DNA from: Haloflavibacter putidus
Lineage (GTDB): Bacteria > Bacteroidota > Bacteroidia > Flavobacteriales > Flavobacteriaceae
Length of the DNA stretch: 64,000 nt
NCBI RefSeq assembly: GCF_006546625.1
Contig: NZ_VIAR01000011.1
Span: 49,023 to 113,022 of the forward strand
Reading direction: 5' to 3'
Shown here piece by piece: positions 62,235 to 64,000 of the stretch (position 1 is the first letter of the stretch; every line of letters begins with the position of its first letter). The notes under the pieces were generated by a model that was given only the letters and a program-made list of their open reading frames with translations, was not told where the DNA came from and did no database searches. Position numbers and translations under genes: made by a program.

Positions 62235-63626
62235 TTAGATATGTATTACCTCACCGTAAGCATCTGCGGTAGCTTCCATAACAGCTTCGCTCATTGTTGG
62301 ATGCGGGTGTACGGCTTTTAAAACTTCATGGCCGGTAGTTTCTAATTTTCTACCCAAAACTGCTTCGGCAATCATATCTGTAACGCCGGCGCCAATCATA
62401 TGGCAACCTAACCATTCGCCGTATTTGGCATCGTAAATAACTTTTACAAAACCATCTTTTTTACCGGCAGCGCTTGCTTTTCCGGAAGCAGAGAATGGGA
62501 ATTTTCCTATTTTAAGTTCATAACCGGCTTCTTTGGCTTGCTCTTCTGTCATACCAACACTCGCAATTTCTGGCGTGGCGTAAGTACAACCAGGAATGTT
62601 ACCATAGTCTAAGGCTTCTACCTTTATCCCTTTAATTTTTTCTACGCATAGAATTCCTTCCGCGGAAGCGACATGCGCCAAGGCTGGTCCCGCAACAACA
62701 TCGCCAATTGCATAAATGCCGGGCACGTTGGTTTGGTACCATTCGTTTACTTCTATCTTGTCTTTTGCGGTTTTAATGCCTAAGTCTTCTAAACCTATAT
62801 TTTCTATATTGGTTTTAATACCAACGGCAGAAAGTACTACGTCTGCTTCTAAAGTTTCTTCGCCTTTTTTGGTTTTAACCTTGGCTTTAACTTGTTTTCC
62901 GGAAGTGTCTACGCTTTCTACAGAAGAATTGGTCATTACTTTAATTCCGGCTTTTTTGAACGAACGTTCAAATTGCTTAGAAACGTCTTTATCTTCTAAA
63001 GGTACCAAGTTTGGTAAATACTCTACAACGGTAACTTCTGTGCCCATTGCATTATAAAAATGCGCAAATTCTACTCCAATAGCACCAGAACCAACCACTA
63101 TCATTTTTTTAGGTTGCTTTTTTAAATTCATTGCTTCGCGGTAGCCAATTATTTTCTCGCCATCTTGTTTAAGATTAGGCAATTCTCTAGATCTTGCGCC
63201 GGTAGCAACAATAATATGTTCTGCTTCGTAATCTTTGGTATTACCGTCTTTATCTTTTACGCTTACTTTTTTACCTTTTTTTAGTTTTCCGAAACCGTCT
63301 ATAACGTCAATTTTATTTTTTTTCATTAAGAACTGTACGCCTTTGCTCATTCCTTCAGCTACATTTCTGCTTCGCTTTATAACGGCACCAAAATCTTTAT
63401 CTGCTTTCTCTACCTTCAACCCATAATCATCGGCGTGGTTTAAGTATTCAAAAACTTCAGCACTTTTTAAAAGTGCTTTTGTTGGGATACAACCCCAGTT
63501 AAGACAAACCCCACCTAGATTTTCTTTTTCTACAACGGCGGTTTTAAAACCTAGTTGCGATGCGCGTATGGCGGTTACATAACCTCCCGGTCCGCTACCT
63601 AAAACAATAATATCGTATTTACTCAT
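62235..63626 (-). CDS. lpdA: Dihydrolipoyl dehydrogenase
   Basis: The 463-residue flavoprotein has the FAD site VLGSGPGGYVTAIRASQLG, redox disulfide GGVCLNWGCIPTKALL, NAD site VVGSGAIGVEFAHFYNAMG, GDVVAGPALAHVASAEG and the catalytic His-Glu AVHPHPTMSEAVMEA. It re-oxidises lipoyl groups of 2-oxoacid dehydrogenase complexes. The gene is alone; the E1/E2 genes are elsewhere. Confidence 0.96.
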   Translation of the reverse strand: MSKYDIIVLGSGPGGYVTAIRASQLGFKTAVVEKENLGGVCLNWGCIPTKALLKSAEVFEYLNHADDYGLKVEKADKDFGAVIKRSRNVAEGMSKGVQFLMKKNKIDVIDGFGKLKKGKKVSVKDKDGNTKDYEAEHIIVATGARSRELPNLKQDGEKIIGYREAMNLKKQPKKMIVVGSGAIGVEFAHFYNAMGTEVTVVEYLPNLVPLEDKDVSKQFERSFKKAGIKVMTNSSVESVDTSGKQVKAKVKTKKGEETLEADVVLSAVGIKTNIENIGLEDLGIKTAKDKIEVNEWYQTNVPGIYAIGDVVAGPALAHVASAEGILCVEKIKGIKVEALDYGNIPGCTYATPEIASVGMTEEQAKEAGYELKIGKFPFSASGKASAAGKKDGFVKVIYDAKYGEWLGCHMIGAGVTDMIAEAVLGRKLETTGHEVLKAVHPHPTMSEAVMEATADAYGEVIHI

Positions 63627-63861
63627 AGTTGTTATGTTTATGCTGAAATTAGATTTGCGAATTTAAGTAATAATCCGCATAACGAAAAGCTATCGAGTTT
63701 TTTAAATTTTACTGAAAAATTTTATCGTATTTACAAAACCTGAATTCTTCCTAAAATCTTTTCAGTAAAAAAACTATAGAATAATTACTGTTTGATTAAA
63801 AAACTTGCTCTTAAAATTAACAATAGTTATGTTCAATAAAATTTGTTTGTTCATTTTTTTA

Positions 63862-63892
63862 TTGACAAATCCCGAAGCGTCCTTTAGGTTTG
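63862..63892 (+). promoter_or_regulatory. Bacteroidota promoter near the right edge
   Basis: TTG at 63862-63864 and TAGGTTTG at 63885-63892 lie 20 nt apart, matching the TTTG-N17-23-TAnnTTTG consensus. It precedes a short Phe-rich ORF and whatever gene lies beyond the window. The rest of 63627-63861 shows only AT-rich sequence with CAGTAA/TTACTG arms near 63766-63789. Confidence 0.7.
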
Positions 63893-63922
63893 CAATACAT
63901 AAATTTACTTATTTTAAAAAGG

Positions 63923-63973
63923 ATGATAATGATGATGAAAATTTCTTTTTTTGCTTCTTTTTTTCTTTGTTGA
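63923..63973 (+). CDS. Possible leader peptide, Phe-rich and ending in Cys
   Basis: An ATG at 63923 (also in-frame ATGs at 63929, 63932 and 63935) opens a 16-codon frame with four Phe (SFFASFFLC) and a TGA stop at 63971-63973. The position just after a promoter suggests attenuation control, by Phe or perhaps Cys tRNA, of the next gene, which is not in the window. The peptide is too short to be sure. Confidence 0.35.
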   Translation: MIMMMKISFFASFFLC

Positions 63974-64000
63974 TAAGTCTAAATTTGTTGATAAACAAAA

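Noticed and set aside
1..64000. CRISPR arrays, prophage, or complete insertion sequences
   Set aside because: No regularly spaced direct repeats with unique spacers, no phage structural genes, and no transposase with terminal inverted repeats were seen besides the RAYT.

Overview
This window looks like a chromosomal segment of a flavobacterium (Bacteroidota, probably Flavobacteriaceae). The DNA is AT-rich, promoters carry the Bacteroidota -7 box TAnnTTTG, and several families typical of this group are present (DUF4494, DUF349, DUF3810, DUF3347, HYC_CC_PP, OstA-like protein, SigZ-like sigma factor, tandem DUF368). The genus cannot be fixed from sequence alone.

Layout. 1-2326: a UvrA-like ABC ATPase cut by the left edge, then a small esterase. 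3074-12458: a minus-strand copper/silver resistance operon: HYC_CC_PP protein, CusA-type RND pump, TolC-type channel, CusB-type adaptor, an AraC-type regulator with an N-terminal MxCxxC metal-binding segment, a DUF3347 lipoprotein and a DUF305 membrane protein. 12459-19552: an accessory stretch with a porin-like protein, a DUF4494 protein, a REP-associated transposase carrying its own palindromes, a secreted EEP-family nuclease/phosphatase, a frameshifted secreted protein, an SLC13-type transporter and a glyoxalase-fold protein. 19571-25158: methylglyoxal synthase, an ECF sigma factor next to a previously hidden 37-residue Cys-rich metallothionein-like peptide, a dipeptidase, tRNA-Leu(TAG), a broken oxidoreductase stub, and a pirin/YceI/Crp-Fnr group with a candidate operator. 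25359-33332: a membrane electron-transfer module (NrfD-like, FeS protein, two tetraheme cytochromes) facing a molybdenum-cofactor operon in which moaD has lost its 5' end and moaC-moaB is frameshifted; no molybdoenzyme catalytic subunit is in the window. 33470-55767: mostly housekeeping genes (S10 peptidase, DUF349, aroE, two DUF368, TPR, aminotransferase, OstA-like, purA, Fur, RelA/SpoT, M48 protease, TrmH, DUF3810, pepD, aldo/keto reductase). 55977-63626: xerD, a run of five small outer-membrane beta-barrel genes, aroQ, a Dph6-like ATP pyrophosphatase, a lipoprotein and lpdA. At the right edge a promoter drives a Phe-rich mini-ORF that looks like a leader peptide.

The most striking unexplained signal is a 10-base word, CTTTACGGAA / TTCCGTAAAG. 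It occurs 14 times exactly by my reading (7 in each orientation, half between genes), where roughly 0.1-0.2 would be expected by chance. Near-copies also lie beside terminators and form an inverted pair, much as DNA-uptake words do in other bacteria. The second is the Cys-rich peptide plus sigma factor pair. The third is the apparent decay of molybdenum-cofactor synthesis beside an intact quinol/cytochrome module.
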